The position numbers and the translations under genes were made by a program. Below, piece after piece: positions 21,710 through 32,184 of a stretch of 64,000 nucleotides of DNA (the stretch's first letter is position 1; every line of letters begins with the position of its first letter). Source of the stretch: Ephemerocybe angulata. Taxonomy: Eukaryota > Basidiomycota > Agaricomycetes > Agaricales > Psathyrellaceae. The notes under the pieces were generated by a model. The model did not search any database. It was not told the origin of the DNA and worked only from the letters and a program-made list of their open reading frames with translations. The stretch covers positions 558,001 to 622,000 of the forward strand of contig JAACJK010000169.1 in assembly GCA_013368325.1 (NCBI GenBank). Direction: 5' to 3'.

Positions 21710-22350
21710 TCAGAACTGCAAATAAGTAGCCACGGTCAGAGGCAAACACACCATGAAACGATGCCACTTACCCATCTAGGGTCGTCAGGCTGTTCTTTTC
21801 TAAAGGTAAAGGAAGCAGTAGCAGGATTGAGATCTCCGCCACGCTCCTTGACGAAGCTACAGAACGCAACCAACTTTGCGGCGTCAACTTCCGCCACAGT
21901 CTTGATCCTCGCAGCGTCGGGATGACCGTCCTTAACCTGGTCATCACTTTGGTATAGGATGGACCTAGTAGGGAAAAATAGACTCAAAACCTCGCTGTCC
22001 AGATCCTTTGGGTCTATGTTTCGAGCTGGAGGTTTGGGGGCACAGAAGAGTCAAATTTTCGCGGGCGGGGTAGTAGAGCAGAACGTACTTCGCAAAGGGG
22101 GAGGTTTAACGGGTGACTTCACCGTTATGGCATCGTAACGCCAAAGTGCATACGCTACTATGCATTCCTCAATTTCAACGCTCTCTCTTTCTCCACCGTT
22201 CACCTTCATTTCAGGGACACTGCAGACAACTTGCTTAAAGTCGAATGGGGAGAGTTCCCAACCGCTGTACCAGAGGTACCTACTCTTGCGCTTATCTGTA
22301 TGGCGCTTTACGCTGGCCGTCCCCTGGTGGGTAATGGCTGCTTCGGACAT
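21710..22350 (-). CDS. Family-B hypothetical protein, copy 1
   Basis: One of three related small genes in this window; family not recognised. Exon 1 starts at 22350 (MSEAAITHQG), has a basic leader, then SRYLWYSGWELSPFDFKQVV, an acidic stretch and CIVAYALWRYDAI, ending PPPLR before a GTACGT donor. Exon 2 holds RNIDPKDLDSEVLSLFFPTR, HPDAARIKTVAEVDAAKLVA and ERGGDLNPATASFTFRK. It ends RW before GTAAGT; a last intron ending TTTGCAG places the stop as F-stop at 21710. About 165 residues, no signal peptide or membrane segment. The same three-exon plan is found at 48413-49104 and 54657-55306. A DNA-binding or chromatin role can be imagined from the basic leader, but nothing proves it. Confidence 0.65.
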
Positions 22351-22987
22351 GGTGGAACGAGCAATTGTAGGGGTGTGAACAAAACGAGCGTAGGTTTCAG
22401 CGTCATATCGGCACTTAGTCAGCATTCACAGGCTTCTGCCGAAATCGGCACACCGGCGCTTGTTGCCACTGGAGGTCACCCTTGGATGACTGCCTGAGAC
22501 TGGGAATTGATTTGGTCAATCTTCAAGGTGTTTTAAAAAGGAGAAGAAGGAGAGGACTCTACCTGTCCAAGGTCAAATACAGGCAAGCGATGCAGGAATA
22601 GGTGGCCGGCTTCGGAGATTTAGGCGCCCATTATCTAGGAGTTACACATCGGCCCACTGAAACGTCCACTACATCTGTTAGAATTAGAGGGGCTAAAAAT
22701 TAATTCAAACTTAAGGACTGGCAGTGCCTCTCAGCGTCTCATAGGTATTATCATGTGACTATCAATGAAATTCCCTCCTATGCAATTGTGCTTTGTTTGG
22801 CCTCCGGCCTTTGTTCAACGTCCCGGGGATTGTTGCCACTCTCTTGCGTTAACCACCACCTTCCCTTGCTCTCCATTGGATTTCCTCCTGTTCTGCCCTC
22901 ATATAACACTCCCCAACTCGTCTTAAACTCGTGAGTCGGTTGCATTGAGGATAGTGCACAACATTCTGACTCCTTTCGCAGTGCAGA
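22351..22987. other. Divergent intergenic region
   Basis: Lies between the minus-strand family-B gene and the plus-strand FunK1 gene and should hold both promoters; a TATA-like CATATAACA lies near 22900. No gene seen. Confidence 0.45.
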
Positions 22988-25122
22988 ATGAGTGACGCAG
23001 CTGACAGTGGCGCATCCAAGGATGGCGAGGCCCGCAAGCCTCCCACCGAGATTATTTTCAACATCCGTCAGAAGATAGCACGCGTGCCCACCCACGGCTG
23101 GATGAAGAGCCTCTATGGTACTGGGCACAAGAGGACAATCAAGAAGGTCAAGGCAGCCTTGAAGATGGAAGGCAACCGCCTGGTCGATATCCCCTCATCT
23201 CCAACCAGCCAAAGCGAGATTATCGCTGGACTTGTCAAGGTCATTGGCGTCATACTCCAGAAACATGGCAGGCAGAGCCTTCCAGGCGTGAGCCGCAGCG
23301 TCGTTGAGATGAAGCTCGACCCCAACTCGGACACGCTCTCTATTGCGATTCAAGCCACCGGACCTTCCTTTGAGGGGGCATCTGTTGGACCTTCGAATGT
23401 TGCCACTGTGTTCATCATTAAGCTCGACGCTGAGACCGACGACGACAAGCCTTACCCCGAAGCCCATTCGGAGACAGAAGAGCTGGGAATATATGCGAGG
23501 TTTGTTTCACAAACTTACACCTTTCCTAGCCCGTACTGATTCGCTGCAGCCAAATCTTGCAATCCCAGCCCAACCGCCGCTTCGTTCGCACTCTCGTTAT
23601 TACTGAGAGTCGTTTCCGACTCATTCAGTTCGATAGAGAGGGCGCTATATTCTCTCCCCTTCTCAACTATCACGAAGACTTTGATACCTTCATCCGAGCT
23701 ATCTTGAGCTTGGGCTCGACGGACGAGGAGGAGGTTGGCCTCGATACCAATGTCCAATGGGAAGTTGTCGAAGGCCGCAAGGTTAGCGGCACCATCACGA
23801 CGTTCGACGAGAAGTCCAAGACCTTCAAGACGTACCCTATGACGGACATCTACCCTACCTTTAACCGGCCAGAGGTATATGGACGCGGGACAGTGTGCTG
23901 GGATGTCAAGGACCCGGTCACGGGCAAATTGCTCTTGATTAAAGACGCGTGGATATACGACTCGGCCGACCTAGGGAGGAAAGAGGAACACTACTACCTT
24001 GCACAGGCTGCTGGTATTGCTGGAGTCATACAGATGGTGGGATATGAAGATAGGAAGGGCGAGCCGTTTGGGGAGATCAGATCATTTAGGCCTGCTGAGA
24101 ATGTGACACTCCGAAATCGTATCTTCCGTCGGCTCGTCCTCGAGAAGTACGGGAAGGATATCGATGAGTTCCAATCCCAGCTTGAGCTCCTCTGCGCCCT
24201 TCACGACGCCATTGAGGGTGAGTAGACCTATCATATCCCAGCTTGAACACCAGCCTCTGACCAGTTTTGACTTCTATACAGCCCACGGGAAGTTGTACCA
24301 GTATCGGAACATCCTTCATCGCGACATCTCTTGCGCGAACATCCTGCTCGGCCAACCAGGAGCCCCCCTTGGATCTCGAGGCGTCCTCATCGACATGGAC
24401 CACGCTATTGAGGTGCAGTACCAAGACTCAGCCGGAGCGGAAATGGGCGGCGCGGTTGTAAGTCGGACTGTTTTACACACCTCGCAACCCATCATTAATT
24501 ATCCGAACCGCAGGGATCCCCACTCTTCCAAGCATACTTCGTCCTCAAGGGCAACGGTCTTTACCAGTACAGACCCACCCACGACTACCTGGACGACCTC
24601 GAAGCCTTCTTCTACATCCTCTATGTGCTCATGCACCATATTGCCCGCCCTCAAGAGAGACAGAAGGTTTCCTTCCAGGAGGATTGGTGCCACGACGATC
24701 CAGAGATCAGCGCTACAGCCAAGAGGGCATTGTTCAAAGCCCCCATTAATATGGACGCCATCTCCGAATTCTGGGGACAGCCATGCAGGGACGCCTTGGT
24801 CGAATTTCACAAGTTCGTCAAGGAGATCATTCTGGAGAAAGAGGAGATGGTGGGGGACATGGATAAGGAGTGGGATTTAGAGCCCATGTTTGCGTTGCAC
24901 AGCCAGGTTTACGACCATTATGCTCGCGTCTTGGATATCTTCAAAAAGGCGATCAAGGAGCTTTCGCCCGAGTCAGCTTCATCGCCGCGCCCACCTCTTG
25001 CACCGACTACCCGGACGAATAAAAGGGACCTATGCGACGACGTCAGGGAGGAAAACAAGTTGGATATAAAGGTCAAGCGCACCTGTCTGGCCAGCATGTG
25101 GGAAGAAAGTATCGAGGTTTAG
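22988..25122 (+). CDS. FunK1-type fungal protein kinase
   Basis: About 655 residues, four exons. The N-terminal region (1-170) has IIFNIRQKIARVPTHGWMKS and is followed by NRRFVRTLVITESRFRLIQF. These are typical of the long N-terminal part of Agaricomycete FunK1 proteins. Exon 2 includes VYGRGTVCWDV and LLLIKDAW, probably the N-lobe with its Lys. The catalytic loop spans intron 2: YRNILHRDISCANILLGQPG. The metal-binding motif is LIDMDHAIEV in place of DFG. Exon 4 holds GSPLFQAYFVLKG and the conserved HDYLDDLEAFFYILYVLM. A low-complexity Ser/Pro stretch and a basic nuclear-signal-like end follow, to the stop at 25122. Intron 1 uses a GTTTGT donor. HRD and the Asp of DMD suggest activity. FunK1 genes are known to be expanded in multicellular basidiomycetes. 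Confidence 0.85.
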
Positions 25123-25458
25123 TAGCGGTTCGTGTCCTGGGATTGAGGGCAGTAGAGGAGATGGAGAGGAGCGCGAAGGACTAGGATAGAAACGATGATA
25201 GTGGTATTATACGTGATGCGGGATATTAGCAAGCATGGTGCGATTATACTGTTACAAATTGGAGGTGGTAGAAAGCCGAAACCGAATGCAGTATAGCTGT
25301 TGTGTGAAGGATGTAGGTTGTGTATCTGCGTGAAAACGAAAGTCCGGTATCCAATCCGAGGGTAAGTTATAATTATGGAAAGCTTGGGGGAAAGCAGGAA
25401 TGCATGTGTCGGGAAAATGAGTAGCTGGAATGCGCTTGAGCAGGTATGGTTTGCTCGA
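25123..25458. other. Short convergent gap between FunK1 and the second PLC gene
   Basis: 336 bp between two stop codons on opposite strands; presumably both 3' untranslated regions and polyadenylation sites. No gene. Confidence 0.5.
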
Positions 25459-28400
25459 TTATGGTTTGAGTTCAGCAAGATGGATGCGCACGAAAAGGGT
25501 CGAAAACAAAAATTGTGAGAGCTGAGAGTCGTGAAGTGGGAGGTGCCGATAACCTACAAAGTCACATAACTGTCAGTCCAATACTAGGGCCAATATCAGA
25601 AATCGTGCTTACCTCTGCCCAAGCTCCCTAAAGAAGCACAATACACCGCAAGCGGTTCGTCACCCTCCTTATCATCCTGCCTCCGCACCACAAACCTCAC
25701 AAACACCAAATCCATCATATCCCCCACACACTCGAACGGCAGCGTCAACTTCTCCTCCCACACCGGGTTAAACCCATTGTTCTTCACCGTGCTCGTCTTG
25801 AACGAAATCGTCCGACCCTGGATGTACCCCAGCGCAGGCCCACTCGGTGGTACCAACGAGCCCCCATGCGCATGCGGCGCAGTCGAGCCCTTCACCTCCT
25901 TCTCCTTCTCCTTCTCGTTCGTCGCAACACTCCCACCTACAACGCTCGTCGACGACCCCCCGAAACTACCCAGCTTCGGACTCAGCATCCCCAGGCCAGA
26001 GTCCCTCTTCCGCCCCATCACATTCGCTCTAGCGCTCACCCTGCTGTTGCTCCTGGAGACCCCAGGCACTGCGGCCGCGGCCGGCCAGTCCGGTACGTAC
26101 AATGCGACCTCGACATACGGGTGCACCGAACCCCCACTCATGATCTCGTGGCCCAATGCGTTCTTTGGCCGCGGAAGCTGCTGCGCCGAGATGATCGTGG
26201 CCTGCAGGACGTGTTGGGTGCGTTTGAGGAGGAGGTCTTTCGAGGGGGCGCGTAGTGCGAGCGGTTTGAGGACGAAGCCTGACCGGCCGTTGCGCTGGAA
26301 CATTGCGTGGTTGATCATGTACCCCAGGTCTATGAGAGTGAGCGCAGGTAGTTCAGTACATGATCGTGACGAATACAGGAATGATGAGAAGAGCTCACCA
26401 AACGTCTGCCAGTTCAGGGCCACCAGCTGCGCACCCGTTGCCCAAAAGCGATGTGGCTCATAGTTACTCGAACTCACCCTCGTCCCCTTGGGATATATCC
26501 GCACCAGATGGCTCCTAGTATGCTTGATGAGATCCATCATCCCCACCTTAATCATCTTATTCGTCATTGTCTCCGATAGCGAGAACATGTGCTCCGGTGC
26601 GTAGTGTTCCTTCTTGTTGAGGCCGCGGCACTTGACGCCGACGGTGTACACGAGCAGCGCGACGAGCGCGAGCGACATCTTGGGTTTAGGAGGGTGATGT
26701 CCTTGTGCAGAGTGCGGTCGTCCGGCGCTTTCGGAGAGCCGGCGCGCTGAGAAGGGCGTTGGAGGAGGTTTGGAAGATGGCAGGGGCGCGGAGGTGGTGC
26801 GTGGTGAGGCGGGAGGTCTGGAGGCCGAGGGAGGGTGCTTTCCGATGCTTTTGACTCGCTGGAGCACGGTCACTCCTGCTGCTATTGGATGGTCAGATGT
26901 GCTCCCACGAAGGACTGTTGCAGTACCTTTGACGACCGACGGGCGTCTCTTCTTCCGGTCTGAGGGCACGTCCCCAACGGGCTCGGCGACGAACTCACTC
27001 TCAGATGCAGACGTGGACGACTGATCTGTAAACGAGCTGTCGCTGTCTGTAGCGTCCGAAGACGAGGAAAGGAACAAGTTTTTCGTCTATAGGAAGTCAG
27101 AGACCTGAATCGGTGAAATAAGGGCTCGCCCACCTTGAGCAGAATCTTCCCTTTCAACTCCTCTGGACTCGGCAACGCCTCAATACTGATTGGATTGTCA
27201 GGATTCTCCTTCACAAGGGCGTCCCCGAAAACTGAAATCATGATCTTCGCAATCATATCCTGGTAGGGCAAGGAGCAGTGCACCTCCGCAGAGATGATGA
27301 TGGGGTACGGCGAGGCAACGAAGCCGTACTTCTTGATGGCCTCGCAGACCTCCCGCAGCGATACTTTTGAAGTAAATGTCTTGCCATGGAAAATCATAGG
27401 TTCCACATCGCCGTCGTAGATGTCGACTTCGACGCTGCGGCAGCTGTGGAGGAGCGCGCGGATGTAGCCCTCGATGGTGCTGTCTCCAACGAGCTGATGG
27501 CCAACGAGATATGTGTTGTGGGAGGACGAGATGAAGTACTCGGACAATGGGAGGGTCATGTCGTGGTGCACTTGAGCGTGTTGGTCGGAGAAGACGGCGT
27601 TGTCTGGTGAGAGGAGGAAGGAGTTGAACGCTTCGAGGCTCATCGTGGTGCTGAGCTTGGCGTACTTTTGAAAGAGGGCCTCTAGCTCTTCTCGGGCTAA
27701 TGTGGACTGAACGACGGTAAGGATCGCTCAACTGCAAAGAACAGTGCACATACCTTCTGCTTCTCCCACATGAACAGCTCGAATACACCATAGTCAAAGT
27801 CGCCCCCGTTCCGCCCCTTCAGCTTGTTGTACAGTCGATGTACCTCCGGGCGTCCTTTGAGGAGCTTCACAAACCGTCGGAAGTCGTCGAAGTCGAGATA
27901 TCCACGTCGTTGATCATCGGCTTGCTAGCACCCATTCAGGTTCCAGAACACGAAAACTATCAATTTACTCACCTGAAAGAGCCGCCGCAAGTCGTCCTGG
28001 CTCGAGTTGATGTTCAGGCGCTTGCACAACTTTTCCACCTCGTCAAAGGACAGCTTCTGGTCGCGTTCCTCGTCGGCGCCCTTCCAATACTGCTTCTCCC
28101 ACAAGGCCTGGCGCATCTCGAGGTTACCCAGGCCAGTCATGAGCTCTTTCCGGATCGCGTGCAGCTGTCGCAGCGTCGTCTCCCACATCTTGAACACATC
28201 TTTTGTCGCGACGATGAGGTGCAGCGTCTTGTAGTTGCCGTCGAGGATGTACACGATCGTGAGCCACCGGTCTTCGTAGTCTTGAGACAGCTGGAACTGT
28301 TCCCTGTAGTAGCGTGCGTCGGAACCCGTCCGAATCTCCTTGATGGTCTCTATCGGAACTACGAAGCAGGTTAAGTCGATTCCAAGGACCTTGAAGGCAG

Positions 28401-29023
28401 TACTCACTAATCTTATGCTGCTTTGACTCCCAAACTATCTGACCCAGGTCCGCATCCAACCTAAAGACCGCTTTTTTGTGCGTTTTCGCCGAGACCTTGG
28501 TCATCGGAGTCCCCAGCTGCAGGAGCTGCGGCACCACGACGTCCTCGGCAGGCTTCAGCGGCGGCGGCGGCGACTCCTCCACCGACGGCGACATGACCTG
28601 CTCCTGGACGTCCGACAGCGCCCTCCTATGGTTGTCACTCAATGCCGCTGGGGCGCTTTCGGAATGGACTGGGCCTTGTGGTCGAAGTTCCTGATGGACG
28701 TCGGACAACGAGTGCGCGTGGCCCCTGCGATTCTTAACTGCATCCGTCGCCGCGTTGGAGCTCGCCGTCACCGTCGTCGCCGCCGCCGACCTGCCGCCGA
28801 GTGACCGAGAGCGTCCAAGGAGGCGGGTCGCGTCGGACTTGACTTCCTGCAGCTTGCGCATTATCGAGAATCCAAAGGTGTTCGTTCGCCGTACCCGACG
28901 GCCAGGGTGCGCGAGGGGGTCGTCGTCCGCGTCGTCGCCGCGTTGTTCGTTGTCGCCGCTGATATTCTCTGCGCGCCGCAGCATGCGTCCGGCGAATATG
29001 TCGTCGTTGGACTCTGCATCCAT
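25459..29023 (-). CDS. Phosphoinositide-specific phospholipase C, delta type (second copy)
   Basis: About 1,040 residues. The start at 29023 (MDAESNDDIFAGRM) is followed by a 180-residue Ser/Arg/Pro-rich N-terminal extension not seen in the first copy. Then come the PH-like domain (PMTKVSAKTHKKAVFRL, DRWLTIVYILDG), the EF-hand region (KLSFDEVEKLCKRLN, YLDFDDFRRFVK), and the X domain with FISSSHNTYLVGHQ, SVEVDIYDG, MIFHGKTFTSK and IIISAEVHC, all catalytic residues kept. A Ser/Thr-rich X-Y linker follows, then Y (MSLALVALLVYTVGVKCRG, HLVRIYPKGTRVSSSNYEP) and C2 (TIISAQQLPRP, NGFNPVWEEKLTLPFEC). The final exon, after an intron at about 25552-25610, reads YRHLPLHDSQLSQFLFSTLF and ends HLAELKP at 25459. 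The C2 domain contains a Gly/Ser-rich insertion. Membrane lipid signalling role as for the first copy. Confidence 0.93.
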
Positions 29024-29343
29024 ACAAGTTGGTGGGGGTCTACCGGGAGTTATATGGGCATGAGCGCCGTTCCGTACCCTTATATATGATTTGATGAAAG
29101 CGATGGCCGTTGCAAGGTAGTCTGAGCCGTACCTGGCGCCAAGACCATAGGAGGGGAGGGAGTTTGAAAATTTGATGTCGGCCGCGCGGCCACGAACCAA
29201 GAACACGGCTCAATCCCTAATTAGTGTGATTGCAAGCGCGCCTCTAGCAGAAATACACGTCTCTTGCCTTTACACTCACAACCTAACCCTCCACACTCTT
29301 TTTATACCCTTTCTAATGACTATATACCCTTTATAACTTATCT
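29024..29343. promoter_or_regulatory. Divergent promoter region between PLC and helicase genes
   Basis: 320 bp between the start codons of two divergent genes. The helicase side is pyrimidine-rich with TATA-like stretches (TTTTTATACCC and CTATATACCC within 29305-29330) close to its ATG. Inferred from position; no specific factor site recognised. Confidence 0.4.
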
Positions 29344-31424
29344 ATGGCGACTTCTGGAGAAGAATCCGACCGGTGGCTCCACGACGGACTCTGCGACGCG
29401 TTCAAGATTGAGAAACTTCGACCCTTCCAGTTTCAGCATGCCCTGGACCTATACAAAGGAAAAGACGTCTTCCTGACCATAGCAACGGGTGAAGGAAAGA
29501 CCACCGTACTCCTTTCGCCGCTTATTGCCGCGAAATTGAAGCTTGAGGAGGGTATTGGCATTGCTGTTGTGCCGACGAAGGCCCTGGCCCAGCAATTGGT
29601 GCGCACACTTCTCGCTTCTCGCACATTTTGTCAATTGACCTCTAACGTTGACCACAGGAAAAGACTGCGAGGGCAGTAGGTCTCGACGCCCTCTCCGTAA
29701 CTGAGGATACCCTACGAGAAGCCGATGCCCTGGGTAACGACCTTTTCAAGGTCCTCGCGCTGGATGGTAGAGTACGGCTCGCCATCATGAGTCCACAGAT
29801 GCTCCGAAGCCAGCGCTTTAACAACTGGGTGAAGGTCAGCACTATCCGGAACTCAGTACGGTGGATGCTAGTCGACGAAGCGCACCTCGTTCTCGAGACT
29901 ACAAGCACATTCTGTGTTCCCTACGGCGACATAATCCTCATGCGAAGCCGGCTACCCTCATCCGTGGTCTGGTGTGCCGTGACTGGCTCCGTCACCCTCT
30001 CCAACGCACCAAAGGCCGCCGTCCTCTTGGGATTTCGCCCAGGTCACTACGTCGACGCACGCTATCGCTTGGACAGACCAAAGATCAAGTACATCCCGCG
30101 CATTCTCCAACATCCCTTCACTACTGGCGAGTTTCTGGACACCTCCTTCACCATCTCTCCAACTATCACTTCAGCCCAAGACATCACCCCCACACTCATT
30201 TTCACTGATACAATCGCAACTTCACATGCCATTATGTGTTTCCTCGATACCCTAATACCGACATCTGTCCCTAACCGCACCCAAATAATCAAACTTTATA
30301 ATTCTCTCATGCCTATCGAGTATCGCCAAAGATTTGTGCAAGATATCACCACCGGAACAACACTACGTATCGGAATCGTGACGGATTCGCTCACGTACGG
30401 ACTCGATATCCCCAACCTCCCTCGTGTCATTGTCTTTGATTTGTGCGCCTCGCCCGAGATCATGAAGCAGAAGATGGGCCGTTGCGGGAGAGATGGAAAG
30501 CCTGCCACGGTCATCACCTACGCCCCATCTTGGGTACAGGAAGTGTCAGGAAGCGAGTCCCAAACTCAGAAAGCAAAGGACGAAGCTAAACGCCGAAATG
30601 CATTACCTCCAATGCTTCGGAAATGGTTCAATCCCACCTTGCTAGAATGCCCGCGGTATACGGACAACAAGTACTACGGCGACGACTTCATTCAGCACGA
30701 CAATTGCTGCGTAGTCTGCGATCCAGGGCCCGAGCAAGACACTGACCGAGAAATCATCGACGGATGGAAGGAGCGACTGGAGAACCAGAAATCCGGCACA
30801 GAAAGCACGAAACTTCCGCGGTCCGACGGCACGTACCGCGCACTTATTCCGGCAGAGCGTGAAGCGCTCAAGCAGGATCTGATTTCGTGGCGCTCGCGGA
30901 TTTGGAGAACCCTTCGACGGGCTGGAAGCGCAGCAGATGCGCACACTCCCGCAGAGATCTTCTTCCCTTCCCATATTCTCACATCCCTCGTAAATCACGC
31001 GCACATATGCTCTGAGTTTTCCCGGTTCAAGCTCACGGTGCAAGACTGGAAACACCTCGACACGAAGCACGCCAAGAAGCTATACAAATTTCTTGTAACA
31101 AAGCTCGTACCGTACAAGAAAGACACGCCCGCCAAATCGGTAGTCACAGATCCCAACAGCCGTCAGCCACTCCAGGCTGTGTCGAACCCCGATCGCAACC
31201 TTCCAGGAACTTCAGCCCCAGAGCAAGACACACGCACAAGAATAGCACTGTCAGGAAACACAAGGCTCGTGCTCGGTGCACACCCAGCAGTCAGCAGTAC
31301 TACGGCACCGGCAAGTACTGTAGGAGGCACAAAGCGAAAGGGGAGCTTAACTGGTGTGACAACAACCAGGTTATCCAAGCGGACTCGTTTGGCCAGGGGC
31401 AAAGAGAACATTGATAGTACTTAA
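29344..31424 (+). CDS. RecQ-like ATP-dependent DNA helicase
   Basis: About 673 residues, two exons (29344-29598, 29658-31424). Superfamily-2 motifs are in order: LRPFQFQHALDLYKGKD, Walker A TIATGEGKTTVLLSPL, Ia VPTKALAQQ, DEAH box LVDEAHLVLE, motif III CAVTGSVTL, IV PTLIFTDT, V GIVTDSLTYGLDIPNL, VI KQKMGRCGRDGKP. A Cys-containing block after motif VI (LLECPRYTDNKYYGDDF, then DNCCVVCDP) resembles the RecQ zinc-binding subdomain. The C-terminal 220 residues have no RQC or HRDC domain that I recognise and end in a basic, nuclear-signal-like region (KRTRLARGKEN). Compared with housekeeping RecQ/SGS1 it is short and lacks N-terminal repair domains. It faces a DUF6589 gene tail to tail, a pairing that suggests a mobile-element accessory rather than a core repair helicase. 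The last 223 codons lie in a tandemly duplicated block. Confidence 0.85.
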
Positions 31425-31470
31425 TTACAGCTTATTCTAAATTACCGCCGACAAATGAATCAATCGATGT
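30757..31470. repeat. 714-bp tandem duplication, unit 1
   Basis: Starts at TCGACGGATGG inside the helicase gene and covers its last 223 codons, its stop, and the shared 3' end up to CAATCGATGT. It appears identical to the next unit. Confidence 0.9.
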
Positions 31471-32138
31471 TCGACGGATGGAAGGAGCGACTGGAGAACC
31501 AGAAATCCGGCACAGAAAGCACGAAACTTCCGCGGTCCGACGGCACGTACCGCGCACTTATTCCGGCAGAGCGTGAAGCGCTCAAGCAGGATCTGATTTC
31601 GTGGCGCTCGCGGATTTGGAGAACCCTTCGACGGGCTGGAAGCGCAGCAGATGCGCACACTCCCGCAGAGATCTTCTTCCCTTCCCATATTCTCACATCC
31701 CTCGTAAATCACGCGCACATATGCTCTGAGTTTTCCCGGTTCAAGCTCACGGTGCAAGACTGGAAACACCTCGACACGAAGCACGCCAAGAAGCTATACA
31801 AATTTCTTGTAACAAAGCTCGTACCGTACAAGAAAGACACGCCCGCCAAATCGGTAGTCACAGATCCCAACAGCCGTCAGCCACTCCAGGCTGTGTCGAA
31901 CCCCGATCGCAACCTTCCAGGAACTTCAGCCCCAGAGCAAGACACACGCACAAGAATAGCACTGTCAGGAAACACAAGGCTCGTGCTCGGTGCACACCCA
32001 GCAGTCAGCAGTACTACGGCACCGGCAAGTACTGTAGGAGGCACAAAGCGAAAGGGGAGCTTAACTGGTGTGACAACAACCAGGTTATCCAAGCGGACTC
32101 GTTTGGCCAGGGGCAAAGAGAACATTGATAGTACTTAA
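31455..32138 (+). pseudogene. Duplicated helicase C-terminal fragment
   Basis: Repeats helicase codons from DGWKERLENQ to the KENIDST end without any change that I can see, preceded by MNQSMF created at the junction. It lacks all helicase motifs and a promoter of its own, so it is most likely a by-product of the tandem duplication rather than a gene. If the authentic transcript read through the first stop, it would not be in the helicase frame context. Very recent origin or an assembly duplication are the two explanations. Confidence 0.7.
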
Positions 32139-32184
32139 TTACAGCTTATTCTAAATTACCGCCGACAAATGAATCAATCGATGT
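31471..32184. repeat. 714-bp tandem duplication, unit 2
   Basis: Second unit, directly adjoining. It holds an open frame of 227 codons (31455-32138) that repeats the helicase C-terminus but has no motor domain. The first four codons come from the junction. Its right end includes the last 13 codons of the opposite-strand DUF6589 gene. Confidence 0.9.

Noticed and set aside
25777..26463. 228-codon plus-strand frame antisense to the second PLC gene
   Set aside because: Lies over the Y and C2 domains of the PLC gene; shadow frame.
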